From NCBI RefSeq assembly GCF_026130605.1, contig NZ_JANFAU010000009.1:1-64000 (forward strand): DNA of 64,000 nucleotides, given 5' to 3'. Below, in pieces: positions 42,702 through 52,356 of the stretch (its first letter is position 1; every line of letters starts with the position of its first letter). The DNA comes from Sphingomonas lycopersici. GTDB lineage: Bacteria > Pseudomonadota > Alphaproteobacteria > Sphingomonadales > Sphingomonadaceae. The notes beneath the pieces were generated by a model. It was not told where the DNA came from. It made no database searches and saw only the letters and a program-made list of their open reading frames with translations. The position numbers and the translations under genes are program-made.

Positions 42702-44305
42702 ACATGCATGTCGGTACGCTCGGCGCGCTCGCCGCTTTGCTCCTCGCCTCGAGCAGCAACCCCGCCCCCGTCGCGGCAACCCAGCCCGGCACCCCCGCCG
42801 GCGGCGCCTGCGCGGCGCTCACCGGGCTAACGCTCGCCGACGGCAAGGTCGTCGCGGCGGAGGAAGTCGCGAAGGGCGCGATGGTCACCACCAAAGAGGG
42901 GGTGCCCGGCCTCCCCTCGCAGGTCGCCTTCTGCCGCGTCCGCGCGACGCTCACCCCCACGCCGCGCTCGTCGATCAAGGTCGAGGTGTGGCTGCCGCTC
43001 ACCGCGGCGTGGAACGGCAAGCTGCTCGGTGCGGGCAATGGCGGCTATGGCGGGAGCATGTTGCTGCCCCAGCTCACGATGCAGGGCGCGCTCGCCAGGG
43101 GCTATGCCACCGTCGGCACCGATATGGGGCATGTCGGCACCGCCGATACCGACGCCAAATGGGCGCTCAACGCGCCCGAGAAGATCGTCGACTTCGGGCA
43201 TCGCGCCAATCACCTCGCCGCCGGCACCGGCCGCGCGGTGATCGCGGCTTATTACGGCAATGCCCCCAGGGCGGCCTATTTCCAGGGCTGTTCCGACGGC
43301 GGACGCGAGGCGCTGATGGAGGCGCAGCGTTACCCGGAGGATTATGACGCGATCATCGCCGGCGCCCCCGCCAATGCCTGGACGCGGATGATGGCTGCCT
43401 TCATGCGCGACGACCGCGCGGTCTTCGCCCGCCCCGAATCCGCCATCCCCAATGCCAAGCTCAAGCTGCTGCAGGATGCCGCGATCGCGCAATGCGACAC
43501 GAAGGACGGAGTGAAGGACGACGTGCTCGACGATCCGCGCGGCTGCGGCTTCGATCCGGCGGTGCTCCAGTGCAAGGCGGGCGACGAGGCCACGTGCCTC
43601 ACCGCGGGTCAGGTGACCGCGGCACGCACGCTCTATCGCGGCGCGCTCGACGCCAAGGGGCGGCCATTCTTCCCCGGCTATATGCCCGGCGCGGAGGCGG
43701 TGCCCGGCACCTGGGACGTGTGGCTCACCGGCCCCAAGGCGCAGCACGGCGTGTTCGCCACCGAATTCTACCGCTACATGGTCCATTCGAACCCCGAATG
43801 GCAGCCCGGCGCGTTCGACTTCGCGCGCGATTATGCCGCCGGCCGCCGGCTCGCGCCGCTGCTCGACAGCGACAGCCCGGATCTCGGCGCCTTCCTCAAG
43901 CGCGGAGGCAAGCTGATCCTCTATCACGGCTGGAACGACGCCGCGATTCCGCCCGAGAATACGATCGCCTATTTCGAGGCGGTGACGAAGCGCCTGCCCG
44001 CCGAGGCCAGCAAATCGGTGCGGCTGTTCATGGCGCCGGGGATGTCGCATTGCCTCGCCGGCCCCGGCCCCAATGTGTTCGACGCGCTCGGCACGCTCGA
44101 CACATGGCGTCAGGGCGGCCCGGCGCCCGAGACGATGATCGCGACCAAGTTCGACAACGATCTGTTCGGCTATCTCGGCTTCCCGGCCAAGCCGCTCCGC
44201 ACCCGCCCGCTCTGCGCCTGGCCCAAGGTCGCGCGCTGGACCGGCAAGGGTTCGACCGACGACGCGGCCAATTTCACCTGCGTCGCGCCGGGGATGAAAT
44301 CGTGA
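42698..44305 (+). CDS. Tannase/feruloyl-esterase family hydrolase
   Basis: A 535-aa exported esterase. It has a signal peptide (about 1-27), then CAALTGL with the first family cysteine. The nucleophile is S199 in GCSDGGREA. The linked cysteines next to the catalytic Ser and His (CS-D-HC arrangement) are seen as GCSDGG and MSHCLAG; the acid is in GWNDAAIPP. Members cut gallate, ferulate, caffeate or p-coumarate esters. With GH78 and GH3 around it, a hydroxycinnamoyl or galloyl ester on a glycoside is a sensible substrate. Overlaps neighbours by ATGA on the left and GTGA on the right. Confidence 0.88.
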   Translation: MNMHVGTLGALAALLLASSSNPAPVAATQPGTPAGGACAALTGLTLADGKVVAAEEVAKGAMVTTKEGVPGLPSQVAFCRVRATLTPTPRSSIKVEVWLPLTAAWNGKLLGAGNGGYGGSMLLPQLTMQGALARGYATVGTDMGHVGTADTDAKWALNAPEKIVDFGHRANHLAAGTGRAVIAAYYGNAPRAAYFQGCSDGGREALMEAQRYPEDYDAIIAGAPANAWTRMMAAFMRDDRAVFARPESAIPNAKLKLLQDAAIAQCDTKDGVKDDVLDDPRGCGFDPAVLQCKAGDEATCLTAGQVTAARTLYRGALDAKGRPFFPGYMPGAEAVPGTWDVWLTGPKAQHGVFATEFYRYMVHSNPEWQPGAFDFARDYAAGRRLAPLLDSDSPDLGAFLKRGGKLILYHGWNDAAIPPENTIAYFEAVTKRLPAEASKSVRLFMAPGMSHCLAGPGPNVFDALGTLDTWRQGGPAPETMIATKFDNDLFGYLGFPAKPLRTRPLCAWPKVARWTGKGSTDDAANFTCVAPGMKS

Positions 44306-45954
44306 CGCTCACCCTCAGCCACGTCCACGGCACCCAGGCCCCGCCGCTGATCGAGCATACGATCGGCGAGGCGCTGGCGCAGGCCGCGGCGCGCTGGGGC
44401 GAGCGCGAGGCTCTGGTCTCGGTCGAACAGGGCATCCGCTGGACGTTCGCGGAACTGCTCGATCGCGCCGATGCGTTTGCCGCCGGGCTGCTCGCGCTCG
44501 GGCTCGAACCGGGCGAGCGGATCGGGATCTGGGCGCATAATTGCGTCGAATGGACCGTCACCCAATTCGCCGCGGCGCGCGCCGGGCTGGTGCTGGTGAC
44601 GATCAACCCCGCCTATCGCACCAGCGAGGCGGCGTTCACGATGGCCAAGGCCGGGCTTGCCGCTTTGGTGTTCACCGATCGCTTCAAGACCAGCGATTAT
44701 GCCGCGATGGTCGCCGAGATCGGGCCCGACCTCCCTGCGCTGCGCCGGATCGTCTGCATCGGCACCGCGACGCATCCCGGCTGGATCGCGTTCGATGACG
44801 TTGCGGGCCACGCCGACGACGCCGCGCGCCAGCGGCTCGCCGCGATCGGCCCGACGCTCGATGCAGGCGACGCGATCAACATCCAGTTCACCAGCGGCAC
44901 CACCGGCCACCCCAAGGGCGCGACGCTCAGCCACCGCAACATCCTCAACAACGGCTTCTTCGTCGGCCTCGCCCAGCGGCTCCAGCCCGGCGACCGGCTC
45001 TGCATCCCGGTCCCGCTCTATCATTGCTTCGGGATGGTGATGGGCAATCTCGCCTGCCTCACCCACGGCGCGACGATGGTCTATCCCGCCGCCGGTTTCG
45101 ACGCGGGCTCGGTGCTCGCGACGATCGAGCGCGAGCGCTGCACCGCGCTTTACGGCGTACCGACGATGTTCATCGCGCTGCTCGGCCACGCAAAGCTCGA
45201 CCGGACCGACCTGTCGTCGCTGCGCACCGGAGTGATGGCCGGCGCGGTCTGCCCCGAGCCGCTGATGCGCGGGGTGATCGAACGGCTCCACATGCCCGAG
45301 ATCACGATCGCTTATGGCATGACCGAAACCAGCCCGGTGAGCTTCCAGACCGCGGTCGACGATCCGTTCGATCGCCGCGTCGGCTCGATCGGACGGGTCC
45401 AGCCGCATCTCGAATGCAAGGTGGTCGGCGAGGATGGCGCGACGCTTCCGGTCGGCACCCCGGGCGAGCTGTGCACCCGCGGTTATTCGGTCATGCTCGG
45501 CTATTGGGACGAACCCGAAAAGACCGCCGCGGTGATCGATGCCGCGGGCTGGATGCATTCGGGCGATCTCGCGGTGATCGACGCGGCGGGATATGGCACC
45601 GTCGTCGGCCGGCTGAAGGATATGGTGATCCGCGGCGGCGAGAATATCTATCCGCGCGAGATCGAGGAATTCCTCTACAGCCACCCCGCGGTCGAGGACG
45701 TCGCGGTGATCGGCGTGCCCGACGAGCGGATGGGCGAGGAATTATGCGCCTGGATCCGTCTGCGCGCCGACAGTGCCGGCGACGAGGAAGAAATTCGGGC
45801 TTTCTGTCGCGGCCGGATCGCGCATTATAAGGTGCCACGCTACGTCCGTTTCGTTGATAGTTTTCCCACCACCGTGACCGGCAAGGTCCAGAAATATCTG
45901 ATCCGCGAGGCGATGATCGCTGAGCTGGCTTTCGCAACCACCAACCAAGGATGA
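44302..45954 (+). CDS. Acyl-CoA ligase (AMP-forming), possibly for the released aromatic acid
   Basis: A 550-aa cytosolic ANL enzyme. The phosphate loop is [16 protein letters not shown], motif A5 is YGMTETSP, the ATP ribose site is HSGDLAVID, the hinge is [16 protein letters not shown], and the catalytic lysine is in TVTGKVQK. It resembles medium/long-chain and aryl CoA ligases. It sits directly after the tannase-like esterase with a GTGA overlap, so conversion of ferulic, coumaric or a similar acid to its CoA ester is the best guess; a fatty acid is the alternative. It is the only clearly cytosolic enzyme in this chain. The start is GTG. Confidence 0.88.
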   Translation: MTLTLSHVHGTQAPPLIEHTIGEALAQAAARWGEREALVSVEQGIRWTFAELLDRADAFAAGLLALGLEPGERIGIWAHNCVEWTVTQFAAARAGLVLVTINPAYRTSEAAFTMAKAGLAALVFTDRFKTSDYAAMVAEIGPDLPALRRIVCIGTATHPGWIAFDDVAGHADDAARQRLAAIGPTLDAGDAINIQFTSGTTGHPKGATLSHRNILNNGFFVGLAQRLQPGDRLCIPVPLYHCFGMVMGNLACLTHGATMVYPAAGFDAGSVLATIERERCTALYGVPTMFIALLGHAKLDRTDLSSLRTGVMAGAVCPEPLMRGVIERLHMPEITIAYGMTETSPVSFQTAVDDPFDRRVGSIGRVQPHLECKVVGEDGATLPVGTPGELCTRGYSVMLGYWDEPEKTAAVIDAAGWMHSGDLAVIDAAGYGTVVGRLKDMVIRGGENIYPREIEEFLYSHPAVEDVAVIGVPDERMGEELCAWIRLRADSAGDEEEIRAFCRGRIAHYKVPRYVRFVDSFPTTVTGKVQKYLIREAMIAELAFATTNQG

Positions 45955-45959
45955 CCAAG

Positions 45960-46271
45960 ATGAAGCCGTTTCTGATCGCCGCGCTGCTATTGCCCGGCAC
46001 CGCTTTCGCCCAGGCCGCGCCGGCGCCGGCCCCTGCCGCCAGCCCGACCGCCGCGGCGGCGAAGCTCACGCTCGACACGCCGATCCAAGACATCGTGGCG
46101 GATGCGCAGGGCAAGGCCGTGATCGACAAGCATCTGCCGGGGCTGATCGGCCTGCCGCAATATGAGATGTTCAAGGGGCTCAGCCTCAAGCAGCTCCAGC
46201 CCTATTCGGACGGCAAGCTGACCGACGAAATCCTCGCCAAGACCGCGGCCGACCTCGCCTCGATCAAATAA
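45960..46271 (+). CDS. Small secreted protein of unknown function
   Basis: A 103-aa protein: signal peptide (MKPFLIAALLLPGTAFAQA), Ala/Pro linker, then a compact domain of about 65 residues beginning LTLDTPIQDIVADAQGKAVI and ending LTDEILAKTAADL. The pattern 'DTPIxxI...AVIDKHLPGL...FKGLSLKQLxPYSDGKLTDE' looks like a conserved helical domain, and I recall similar small proteins beside sphingomonad glycosidases, without a known role. AAGGA is well placed for ATG 45960; an in-frame ATG at 45951 overlaps the ligase stop. It shares TAATG with the GH3 gene. Confidence 0.72.
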   Translation: MKPFLIAALLLPGTAFAQAAPAPAPAASPTAAAAKLTLDTPIQDIVADAQGKAVIDKHLPGLIGLPQYEMFKGLSLKQLQPYSDGKLTDEILAKTAADLASIK

Positions 46272-48820
46272 TGACGAGACCGCTTATTGTTGCCAGCGCC
46301 GCGGTTGCGGCGCTGGTTGCGGGCACGCCGGCGCTCGCCCAGACCCAGAGCGACAGCATGACCTATCGCCAAAAGGCTGCCCCGATCGAGCCGCGCGTCG
46401 ACGATCTGATGCGGCGGCTGACGCCGGAGGAAAAGGCATCGCTGCTCGCCGGTGCCAGCTCGATGACGCTGCAATCGATCCCGCGGCTCGGCATTCCCGC
46501 GATCAAGGTGACCGACGGCCCGACCGGGGTACGCTCGCCCGAGGGGCATCCCGCCACCGTCTTCCCGGTCGGTGTCGCGATCGCCGCGACGTGGAACCCC
46601 GAACTGGCCAGGACGGTGGGCGCCGCGATCGCCGAGGAAACGCAGGGCTATGGCGCCGCGGTGCTGCTCGCGCCGACGGTGAACATCGTCCGCACCCCGC
46701 GCTGGGGACGCAATTTCGAGACCTATTCGGAGGATCCGCTCCTCGCCGGCAAGCTCGCGCTCGGTTATGTCGCCGGGGTGCAGGGCAAGAATATCGGCGT
46801 CTCGCTCAAGCATTTCGCGGTCAACAATCAGGAGACCAACCGCTTCGTCGTCGATTCGGTGATCGATGAGCGCGCATTGCGCGAAATCTATCTCCCCGCC
46901 TTCGAAATGGTGGTGAAACAGGCCGATCCCTGGTCGGTGATGGCCTCGTACAACAAGATCAACGGCATTTATGCGGCCGAGAATCGCTGGCTGCTGACCG
47001 ATCTGCTCAAGAAGGAATGGGGCTATAACGGCTTCGTCGTGTCCGATTGGGGCGCGACCCATTCAACCGCCGCCGCGGTCAACGCCGGGCTCGATCTCGA
47101 AATGCCCGGTCCGCCGAAATGGTTCGGCGAGAAGCTCGTCGCTGCGGTCCGCGCTGGCGAGGTAAGCGCGGCGCAGCTCGATGACAATGCGCGCCGTATC
47201 GTGCGGCTGATCGTGCGCAGCGGCGCACTCGACGGCACGCAGCCCAAGGGCGAGATCGGCGGCGTCCGCCACCGCGCCGTCGCGCGCGCCGCCGCCGAAG
47301 AAGCGATCGTGCTGCTCAAGAATGCCGGGATGCTCCCGCTCAAGCCCGGCATCAAGACGCTCGCGGTGATCGGTCCCAACGCCGATATCGCGCGGATTCA
47401 GGGCGGCGGCAGCTCCGCGGTGACGCCGTTCGACAAGCTGGCGACCCCGCTCGAGGCGATCCGCGCCGCGCTGCCCGGCGTCGCGGTGGTCTACGAAAAG
47501 GGCGTCGACAATGAGGAATTGCCCCCCACCGCCGCGCCCGCGCTGTTCAGCCCCGCGGCCGACAGCAGCGAAACCGGGCTCCAGGCGAGCTATTTCGCCA
47601 GCAAGGATTTCAGCGGCGCGCCGATGAAGAGCGAGCGCGTCACCGATTTCACCAAGCGGATCAGCGCCAATATCGCGAGCGCCACCGCGACCGGCTATGC
47701 CGCGATGCGCTGGTCGGGCGTGCTGCGCGCGCCCGCGACCGGGACCTATGAGTTCAGCGTGCGCGGAACGGGAAGCGGCGTGCTGACGCTCGACGGCAAG
47801 ACAATCCTCGACAAGGCGACCGCGTCGATCCCCGACAATCGCGACGTGATCGGCTTTCCGGTGCCCAACCGCATCGTCAGCGTCACGCTGGAGGCGGGCA
47901 AGCTTTATCCGATCCAGCTCGATTACGTGACCGGGCAGACGCCTTATGAGGCGCTCAAATTCGGGATGCGGGTGCCGCGCCCCGATTTCGACGCGGCGGT
48001 CGCCGCGGCGAAGCGCGCCGATGCCGCGATCGTCATCGCCGGCTCGGCGTCGCTGACCGAAGGCGAGGGCTATGATCGCGCGACGATCGATCTGCCCGGC
48101 GAGCAGAACAAATTGATCGCGGCGGTGGCCGCGGCCAATCCCGCGACGACGGTGGTGATCAATGCCGGCGCGGCGATGACGATGCCCTGGGCGGACCAGG
48201 TCTCCGGGATCGTCGGCTTGTGGCTCCCCGGCCAGGAGGGCGCGGCGGCGCTCGCCGATATCCTGACCGGCAAGGTCAATCCGTCAGGCAAGCTGCCGGT
48301 CACCTTCCCCAAGCGCAGCACCGACGATCCCGCGCTGCTGACCGATATCAAGACCAGATATGCCGAGGGGCTGCTGGTCGGCTATCGCGGTTATGAGGCG
48401 CGCGCGGTGACCCCCCTGTTCGCCTTCGGCCACGGGCTGTCCTACACCAGTTTCGGCTATGACGCGCTCGTCGCGCCCGCGACGGTCGCGCCCGGCGCCC
48501 CGGTCAACGCGCGGCTGTCGGTCCGCAACACCGGCAAGCGCGCGGGCAAGGAGGTCGTCCAGCTCTATGTCGCGCGCGCCGATCGCACCCCCGATGAGCC
48601 GATCAAGCAACTCGCAGGCTTCGCCAAAGTGGCGCTGAAACCCGGCGAGAGCCGCACGGTGACGCTCGCGCTCGATCCGCGCGCCTTCGGCTTCTGGGAC
48701 AGCGCAACGCATCATTGGGTGGCGCGCGCGGGCCGCTATCAACTGCTCGTCGGCGGCGCGTCGGACGATATCCGGTTGACGCGCGACATCGGGGTCACGG
48801 CGACCGCGCCGATCGACTGA
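46271..48820 (+). CDS. Glycoside hydrolase family 3, beta-glucosidase-like, with PA14 insert
   Basis: An 849-aa exported enzyme with a signal peptide ending TPALAQ (about 1-24). The (beta/alpha)8 domain carries KHFAVNNQETNR and the nucleophile D259 in GFVVSDWGATHS. The alpha/beta sandwich domain is interrupted by a PA14 domain (about 430-570, YFASKDFSGAP onward). A fibronectin-III-like domain closes the chain (SVRNTGKRAGKEVVQLYV). The PA14 insert is known from beta-glucosidases that prefer aryl or short oligoglucosides. It is last in the coupled chain and would remove glucose once GH78 has taken the rhamnose. Confidence 0.91.
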   Translation: MTRPLIVASAAVAALVAGTPALAQTQSDSMTYRQKAAPIEPRVDDLMRRLTPEEKASLLAGASSMTLQSIPRLGIPAIKVTDGPTGVRSPEGHPATVFPVGVAIAATWNPELARTVGAAIAEETQGYGAAVLLAPTVNIVRTPRWGRNFETYSEDPLLAGKLALGYVAGVQGKNIGVSLKHFAVNNQETNRFVVDSVIDERALREIYLPAFEMVVKQADPWSVMASYNKINGIYAAENRWLLTDLLKKEWGYNGFVVSDWGATHSTAAAVNAGLDLEMPGPPKWFGEKLVAAVRAGEVSAAQLDDNARRIVRLIVRSGALDGTQPKGEIGGVRHRAVARAAAEEAIVLLKNAGMLPLKPGIKTLAVIGPNADIARIQGGGSSAVTPFDKLATPLEAIRAALPGVAVVYEKGVDNEELPPTAAPALFSPAADSSETGLQASYFASKDFSGAPMKSERVTDFTKRISANIASATATGYAAMRWSGVLRAPATGTYEFSVRGTGSGVLTLDGKTILDKATASIPDNRDVIGFPVPNRIVSVTLEAGKLYPIQLDYVTGQTPYEALKFGMRVPRPDFDAAVAAAKRADAAIVIAGSASLTEGEGYDRATIDLPGEQNKLIAAVAAANPATTVVINAGAAMTMPWADQVSGIVGLWLPGQEGAAALADILTGKVNPSGKLPVTFPKRSTDDPALLTDIKTRYAEGLLVGYRGYEARAVTPLFAFGHGLSYTSFGYDALVAPATVAPGAPVNARLSVRNTGKRAGKEVVQLYVARADRTPDEPIKQLAGFAKVALKPGESRTVTLALDPRAFGFWDSATHHWVARAGRYQLLVGGASDDIRLTRDIGVTATAPID

Positions 48821-48865
48821 ACCGGCCGCCCAATTCAGGAACATTGTAATAACTCAATCTTCAAT

Positions 48866-48894
48866 CTGTCGCATGACTGCAACGAATCCGTCAC
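48866..48894 (+). promoter_or_regulatory. Three-repeat Pho-box-like element upstream of a TonB receptor
   Basis: CTGTCGC, CTGCAAC and CCGTCAC are separated by ATGA and GAAT, giving an exact 11-base period over three heptamers. Outer repeats match the Pho heptamer at 5 and 6 of 7 positions. The site ends 51 bases before the receptor ATG, a distance suited to PhoB activation. Confidence 0.55.
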
Positions 48895-48945
48895 GGGACT
48901 GAATTAGCGCCCCGCTAGCCGTTTCAGGCCAAGGGGGCGTTTTTC

Positions 48946-51261
48946 ATGAAGTTCGCGCATCACACGCGCCAGCACCTGCTGGTCGCGACCGCCATCGCTT
49001 ACGCATTGACCACCGCCGCGGCCTATGCCGAGCCGGTCGATGCGAGCGCCCCCGCCGCGGCGACCGAAACGCCGGACAGCGGGAACAACGGGATCGCCGA
49101 GGGTTCCGACGTCATCGTCACCGGGACCAAGGCGAACGAGATCGCGCCGGTCACCGCCTCGCTCCAGACGACGCAGCCGCAATCGATCGTCTCGCGCTCG
49201 TTCATCGAGGATTCGCTCCCCGCCACCGCCGATTTCAACCAGATCGCGCTGATCGCGCCGAGCGTTTCGAATTACGGCAGCGCCAACGGCACCGGCCTGT
49301 CCGAATCCAAGGCGCAGATCCGCGGCTTCCAGGACGGCGAATATAACGTTACCTATGATGGCGTGCCGTTCGGCGACACCAACGATCCGACGCACCATTC
49401 GAATACTTTCTTCCCGTCGAACACGGTCGAGACGTTGATCGTCGATCGCGGCCCCGGCAACGCCGCGACGCTTGGCCAGGCGACGTTCGGCGGGAACATG
49501 AACCTGTTCAGCCGCGCGACGCGCGACACCGCCGGCTTCGAGGGCAAGGCGGCCTATGGCACGTTCAACACCTATCTGCTCCGCGCGGTGGCGCAGACCG
49601 GCGCGATCGACAAGCTCGGCGGCACCGAGGCGGTGTTCAGCACACAATGGGTGAAATCGGACGGGGCGCGCACCTACAGCCCGTTCCGTTCGTGGAACGT
49701 CTTCGGCAAGGTGACGGTCCCGCTCGGCGCGCATGCGCGGCTGACCTTCCTCGGCACCTATAACGTCAATCGCTTCAACCAGCCCGACAAGGACGGCGCG
49801 ACGCTCGACCAGATCAGGCAATACGGCAAATATTACAGCCTCAACAACGATCCGACGAGCCAGGGCTATTTCGGCTATAACCACACCCGCAAGACCACCG
49901 ATTTCGAGATCATCAAGTTCGAGGCCGATCTTGGCGCGAAATCGAGCTTCGAGAACCGCGCTTATACCTACAGCTACGACAATGAGACGCTGAGCGGCAG
50001 CGACGTCACCGCTTACGGCCATCTCGACAAGAACGGCCAGCAGATCGCCGAGGTGAATACGGTGACGCTAACCCTCGGCGCCAAGGCGGTCGCCGGTGTC
50101 CCCGGCTATACCAAGACCAACAAATACCGGATGTACGGCGATATCGCCAAGGTCCATCTCGACTTCGGGTTCGGCACGTTGACCACCGGCGCGTGGATCG
50201 AATGGTCCGACACCTATCGCCAGCAGCGCGACGTCGATCTGGTGACGATGCTGCCCAATTATGTCGAGAAGAAGGTGGCCAACCCGGCCACCAAGGTGGC
50301 GACGCCGCAGAACATCAAGTTCGATCAGAACAGCAATACCAACCACACCGAAGAGTTCGTCGAACTCGAACTGCGCCCGATCCCGGGGCTGAAGATCACC
50401 CCGGGGTTCAAACATGTCGATTTCAACCGTCGCATCGACGCCGCCTATAACCAGACGACGCGCTACGCCCAACGGGTGAGCAAAAACTACAGCGCCGATC
50501 TGCCGTTCGCGACGATCAACTATGCGGCGACCCCGACGCTTTCGGTCTATGCGCAATTTGCCAAGGGCTTCCTCGCCCCCTCGCTCGGCGTGCTCTATGT
50601 CGACACGCCCGGACGCTCGACGGTGGCACCGGAAAAGTCGACCAATTATCAGGCGGGCGTGGTCTATCACGGCCAGCGACTGAGCATCGACGCCGACGTC
50701 TACAAGATCGACTTTTCCAACAAATTCGCCTCGCTGACCTCACCCGACCCCGGCGCCGGCACGATCTGGGTCAACCAGGGATCGGTGCAGTACAAGGGCA
50801 TCGAAGGCCAGATCACTTATGCCTTCCCCGGGGGGCTCGCGGTGTTCGCCAACGGGTCGCGCAACTATGCCAAGACCGACAACCCCGGCTTCATGGCGCT
50901 GCAGGTCGCCAACGCCCCCGAATGGACCGCGGCCGGCGGTATCCTGTTCAAGCACGGCCCGATGGTCTTCTCGCTGATCGACAAATGGACCGGCCGGCAG
51001 TGGTTCACCGATCCCAGCCAGATCGTCACCGGCGATACCAAGTCGTTCAACGCCTATGACGCCTATCGCAGCAACGGCTATAACAGCGCGATCCTGTCTG
51101 CGCGTTATGAACTCGGCCCGGTGCGGTTCGGGGTCGAGGTCAACAATCTGTTCGACTCGAAGCGCGTCACCAATATCAACACCGGCAAGACAGCGGCGGC
51201 CGACCAATATTTCTACCAGGTCGGCCGCACCGTGACCGGCGACATCACGGTGAAGTTCTGA
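48946..51261 (+). CDS. TonB-dependent receptor, possibly phosphate-starvation induced
   Basis: A 771-aa outer-membrane receptor. The signal peptide ends near AAAYA (about 28), the TonB-box-like segment is DVIVTGTK, and the plug has KAQIRGFQDGEYNVTYDGV in part and VDRGPGNAATLG. The barrel ends in DITVKF with terminal Phe. AAGGGGGCG precedes the ATG. It has its own promoter region after the GH3 gene, with a Pho-box-like triple repeat, so its cargo may be a phosphorylated or phosphate-sparing nutrient and not the glycosides next door. This is inference from the promoter only. Confidence 0.86.
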   Translation: MKFAHHTRQHLLVATAIAYALTTAAAYAEPVDASAPAAATETPDSGNNGIAEGSDVIVTGTKANEIAPVTASLQTTQPQSIVSRSFIEDSLPATADFNQIALIAPSVSNYGSANGTGLSESKAQIRGFQDGEYNVTYDGVPFGDTNDPTHHSNTFFPSNTVETLIVDRGPGNAATLGQATFGGNMNLFSRATRDTAGFEGKAAYGTFNTYLLRAVAQTGAIDKLGGTEAVFSTQWVKSDGARTYSPFRSWNVFGKVTVPLGAHARLTFLGTYNVNRFNQPDKDGATLDQIRQYGKYYSLNNDPTSQGYFGYNHTRKTTDFEIIKFEADLGAKSSFENRAYTYSYDNETLSGSDVTAYGHLDKNGQQIAEVNTVTLTLGAKAVAGVPGYTKTNKYRMYGDIAKVHLDFGFGTLTTGAWIEWSDTYRQQRDVDLVTMLPNYVEKKVANPATKVATPQNIKFDQNSNTNHTEEFVELELRPIPGLKITPGFKHVDFNRRIDAAYNQTTRYAQRVSKNYSADLPFATINYAATPTLSVYAQFAKGFLAPSLGVLYVDTPGRSTVAPEKSTNYQAGVVYHGQRLSIDADVYKIDFSNKFASLTSPDPGAGTIWVNQGSVQYKGIEGQITYAFPGGLAVFANGSRNYAKTDNPGFMALQVANAPEWTAAGGILFKHGPMVFSLIDKWTGRQWFTDPSQIVTGDTKSFNAYDAYRSNGYNSAILSARYELGPVRFGVEVNNLFDSKRVTNINTGKTAAADQYFYQVGRTVTGDITVKF

Positions 51262-51267
51262 CGCCGG

Positions 51268-51299
51268 CGCCGTTGCCCGCGAATATGCGGGCAACGGCG
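51268..51299. terminator. Shared terminator-like hairpin between converging genes
   Basis: CGCCGTTGCCCGC and GCGGGCAACGGCG form a perfect 13-base stem around GAATAT. It sits between the stop of the TonB receptor and the stop of RhaT. It lacks a T-run but should block or trim both converging transcripts. Confidence 0.65.
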
Positions 51300-51300
51300 G

Positions 51301-52356
51301 TCACGCCGCGAGATAATTGCCGACGCCGATCACCACGGTGGAAAGCAGCAGCGCGCCGATCCCCAGCCACACCAGCCACCGCGTTCCCGCGCGGACCCCG
51401 GCCCATTCGCGCAGCGCGAAGCCCCACAGCGTCGAGAACAGGATGATGCTCGCCATGTGCAGCGTCCAGGAGGAGAAACCGTATTTCCCCATCTGGCTCT
51501 CGCCCATCGTGTAGAAGAAGAACTGGAAATACCACAACGTCCCGCCCAGCGCGGCGAGCAGATAATTGCGCAGCAACGGCGGCTTTTCCGCCGTGCCGCG
51601 CCCCACGAATTGCCCCGCCGACCGGTTGCGCAGGATCAGCCAGCCGCACCAGATGAAATTGGTGGTGAAGCCGCCGAGCAGCACCACGCACAGCACCGGC
51701 AACCCCTGCCACAAGGAATCGGTCCCGGCGGCGATGCTCAGCGTGCGGATCGGCTGGCCGGCATCGAGCCCCCAGGCGAAACAGCCCGACATGATCCCGG
51801 AAAAGACCGCGATCGCCAGCCCCTTGGGCAGGTTGAACTCGGCGACGCTCTGGCTGGCGGCGGCGCCGGCCATGTCGCGCTCCTTGCGCCGCCCGGCCAA
51901 TGCCACCACGACGATGCCGGCCAAAGTGATCGCGATGCCGACGAAGGTCATCTGCCCGCTCGCGGTTTCGGCGAGCGCGCCGAGCGTCCCGCGGAAGATC
52001 GGCGGCCCCATCGTCCCGATCATCGTCGTCAGCCCCAGCGCCACCGCCATGCCGAGCGACAGCCCGAGATAGCGCATCGTTAGCCCGAAGGTCAGCCCGC
52101 CGAACCCCCACATCGCGCCCCAGAACCAGCACCAGAACCAGGTCGACCCCGGGGTGCGGGCGAGCACGCCGAAGAGATCGTGAGTCTGGATCGAGGCGAA
52201 CAGCCAGGGCGCGATCAGCCAGGAAAATACCCCGCCGACCAGCCAGAATATCTCCCAGGACCAGATGCGGATGCGACGATAGGGAACATAGAAGCTGGCC
52301 GACGAAAGCCCGCCAAGCCAATGAAACAGAACGCCAATCAGCGGGTTTCCGCCCAT
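51301..52356 (-). CDS. rhaT: L-rhamnose-proton symporter
   Basis: A 351-aa inner-membrane carrier with about ten hydrophobic segments. The pattern [20 protein letters not shown], then [31 protein letters not shown] and [15 protein letters not shown] follows E. coli RhaT almost motif by motif. It moves free L-rhamnose with a proton. The start overlaps the end of the lactate dehydrogenase gene by 19 bases, behind GGGGGGAGGA, so it is the last gene of the rhaB-lldD-rhaT run. Confidence 0.92.
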   Translation of the reverse strand: MGGNPLIGVLFHWLGGLSSASFYVPYRRIRIWSWEIFWLVGGVFSWLIAPWLFASIQTHDLFGVLARTPGSTWFWCWFWGAMWGFGGLTFGLTMRYLGLSLGMAVALGLTTMIGTMGPPIFRGTLGALAETASGQMTFVGIAITLAGIVVVALAGRRKERDMAGAAASQSVAEFNLPKGLAIAVFSGIMSGCFAWGLDAGQPIRTLSIAAGTDSLWQGLPVLCVVLLGGFTTNFIWCGWLILRNRSAGQFVGRGTAEKPPLLRNYLLAALGGTLWYFQFFFYTMGESQMGKYGFSSWTLHMASIILFSTLWGFALREWAGVRAGTRWLVWLGIGALLLSTVVIGVGNYLAA

